DNA of 5,294 bases. It comes from Bacteroidales bacterium UBA6340. Its GTDB lineage: Bacteria; Bacteroidota; Bacteroidia; Bacteroidales; Paludibacteraceae. Every line of letters starts with the position of its first letter. Positions within the stretch are counted from its first letter, which is position 1. This document shows, piece after piece, positions 5,214 through 5,294 of the stretch. The DNA is taken from the NCBI GenBank assembly GCA_002440265.1, contig DJSG01000076.1:1-5294 (forward strand). Reading direction: 5' to 3'. The notes under the pieces are model-generated. The model did not search any database and was not told the DNA's origin. It saw nothing but the letters and a program-made list of their open reading frames with translations. The position numbers and the translations under genes were made by a program.

Positions 5214-5294
5214 GTGGAGGAGATAAAACATGTGCTGCGGTCGGGCGTGTTGCTGCTGCTGTATGGGGTCGCTATTGACGGCTTAATCACATAC
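5208..5294 (+). CDS. Unidentified ORF, 5' part only, running off the right edge
   Basis: From the ATG at 5208, 29 codons are open to the window end. The peptide starts MQVEEIKHVLRSGV and continues with a Leu-rich hydrophobic run (LLLLYGVAI), which could be the beginning of a membrane segment. I do not recognise the family. A GTG at 5214 is an alternative start. No -7/-33 promoter was found just upstream on this strand. Its first codons overlap the -33 element of the divergent LD-carboxypeptidase promoter. With so little sequence it may be spurious or the true start may lie outside the window. Confidence 0.35.
   Translation, partial: MQVEEIKHVLRSGVLLLLYGVAIDGLITY

Noticed and set aside
5216..5286. 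Tiny plus-strand ORF with a Shine-Dalgarno-like GGAGG nine bases before an ATG at 5230, encoding a Cys-rich 18-mer
   Set aside because: The Cys run comes from a TGC repeat read out of frame with the Leu-rich ORF, and Shine-Dalgarno sequences are not characteristic of this phylum, so the match is probably chance.
5177..5290. 38-residue N-terminal extension of the LD-carboxypeptidase
   Set aside because: It contains no family motif and spans the promoter; the PSG motif is correctly placed from the ATG at 5176.

Overview
The window looks like a piece of a Bacteroidota (probably Bacteroidales) chromosome. Three putative promoters have the -33/-7 layout typical of that phylum (TTTG or TTG, about 20 bases, then TAnnTTTG). 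Start codons lack Shine-Dalgarno sequences, and every recognisable protein resembles families common in Bacteroidales. I cannot assign a genus.

Left half, minus strand (about 2920 down to 1): a four-gene operon read right to left. It starts at a promoter near 2888-2919 and encodes (i) a small secreted protein with YD/RHS-like repeats, (ii) a VTC-type triphosphate-tunnel protein related to the catalytic domain of the yeast polyphosphate polymerase, (iii) a DUF4956 multi-span membrane protein, and (iv) a DUF2490 predicted outer-membrane beta-barrel that runs off the left edge. Genes i/ii overlap by 8 bases and iii/iv by 4. Between ii and iii lies a 74-base gap with three CCATTAAA copies spaced 10-11 bases apart. 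Together the set suggests a periplasm-spanning assembly built around a membrane-linked polyphosphate-type polymerase. That is an inference from family and position and is the most interesting lead in the window.

Middle: a 238-base divergent intergenic region separates this operon from a plus-strand SpoIID/LytB-type gene (3036-4163). Its promoter (2982-3013) carries a perfect 8-bp inverted repeat that could be an operator. The protein keeps the SpoIID active-site motif but has no signal peptide.

Right: the SpoIID-like gene converges on an S66 LD-carboxypeptidase gene (5176-4292, minus strand), which has all three catalytic residues. The 128-base convergent gap holds a degenerate 11-bp tandem array and no convincing terminator. 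Both genes point to peptidoglycan turnover or recycling. The carboxypeptidase promoter sits almost on its start codon, implying a nearly leaderless mRNA, and its -33 element lies inside the first codons of an unidentified plus-strand ORF that leaves the right edge. No RNA genes, mobile elements or CRISPR arrays were seen, and no stretch over 300 bases lacks a gene.
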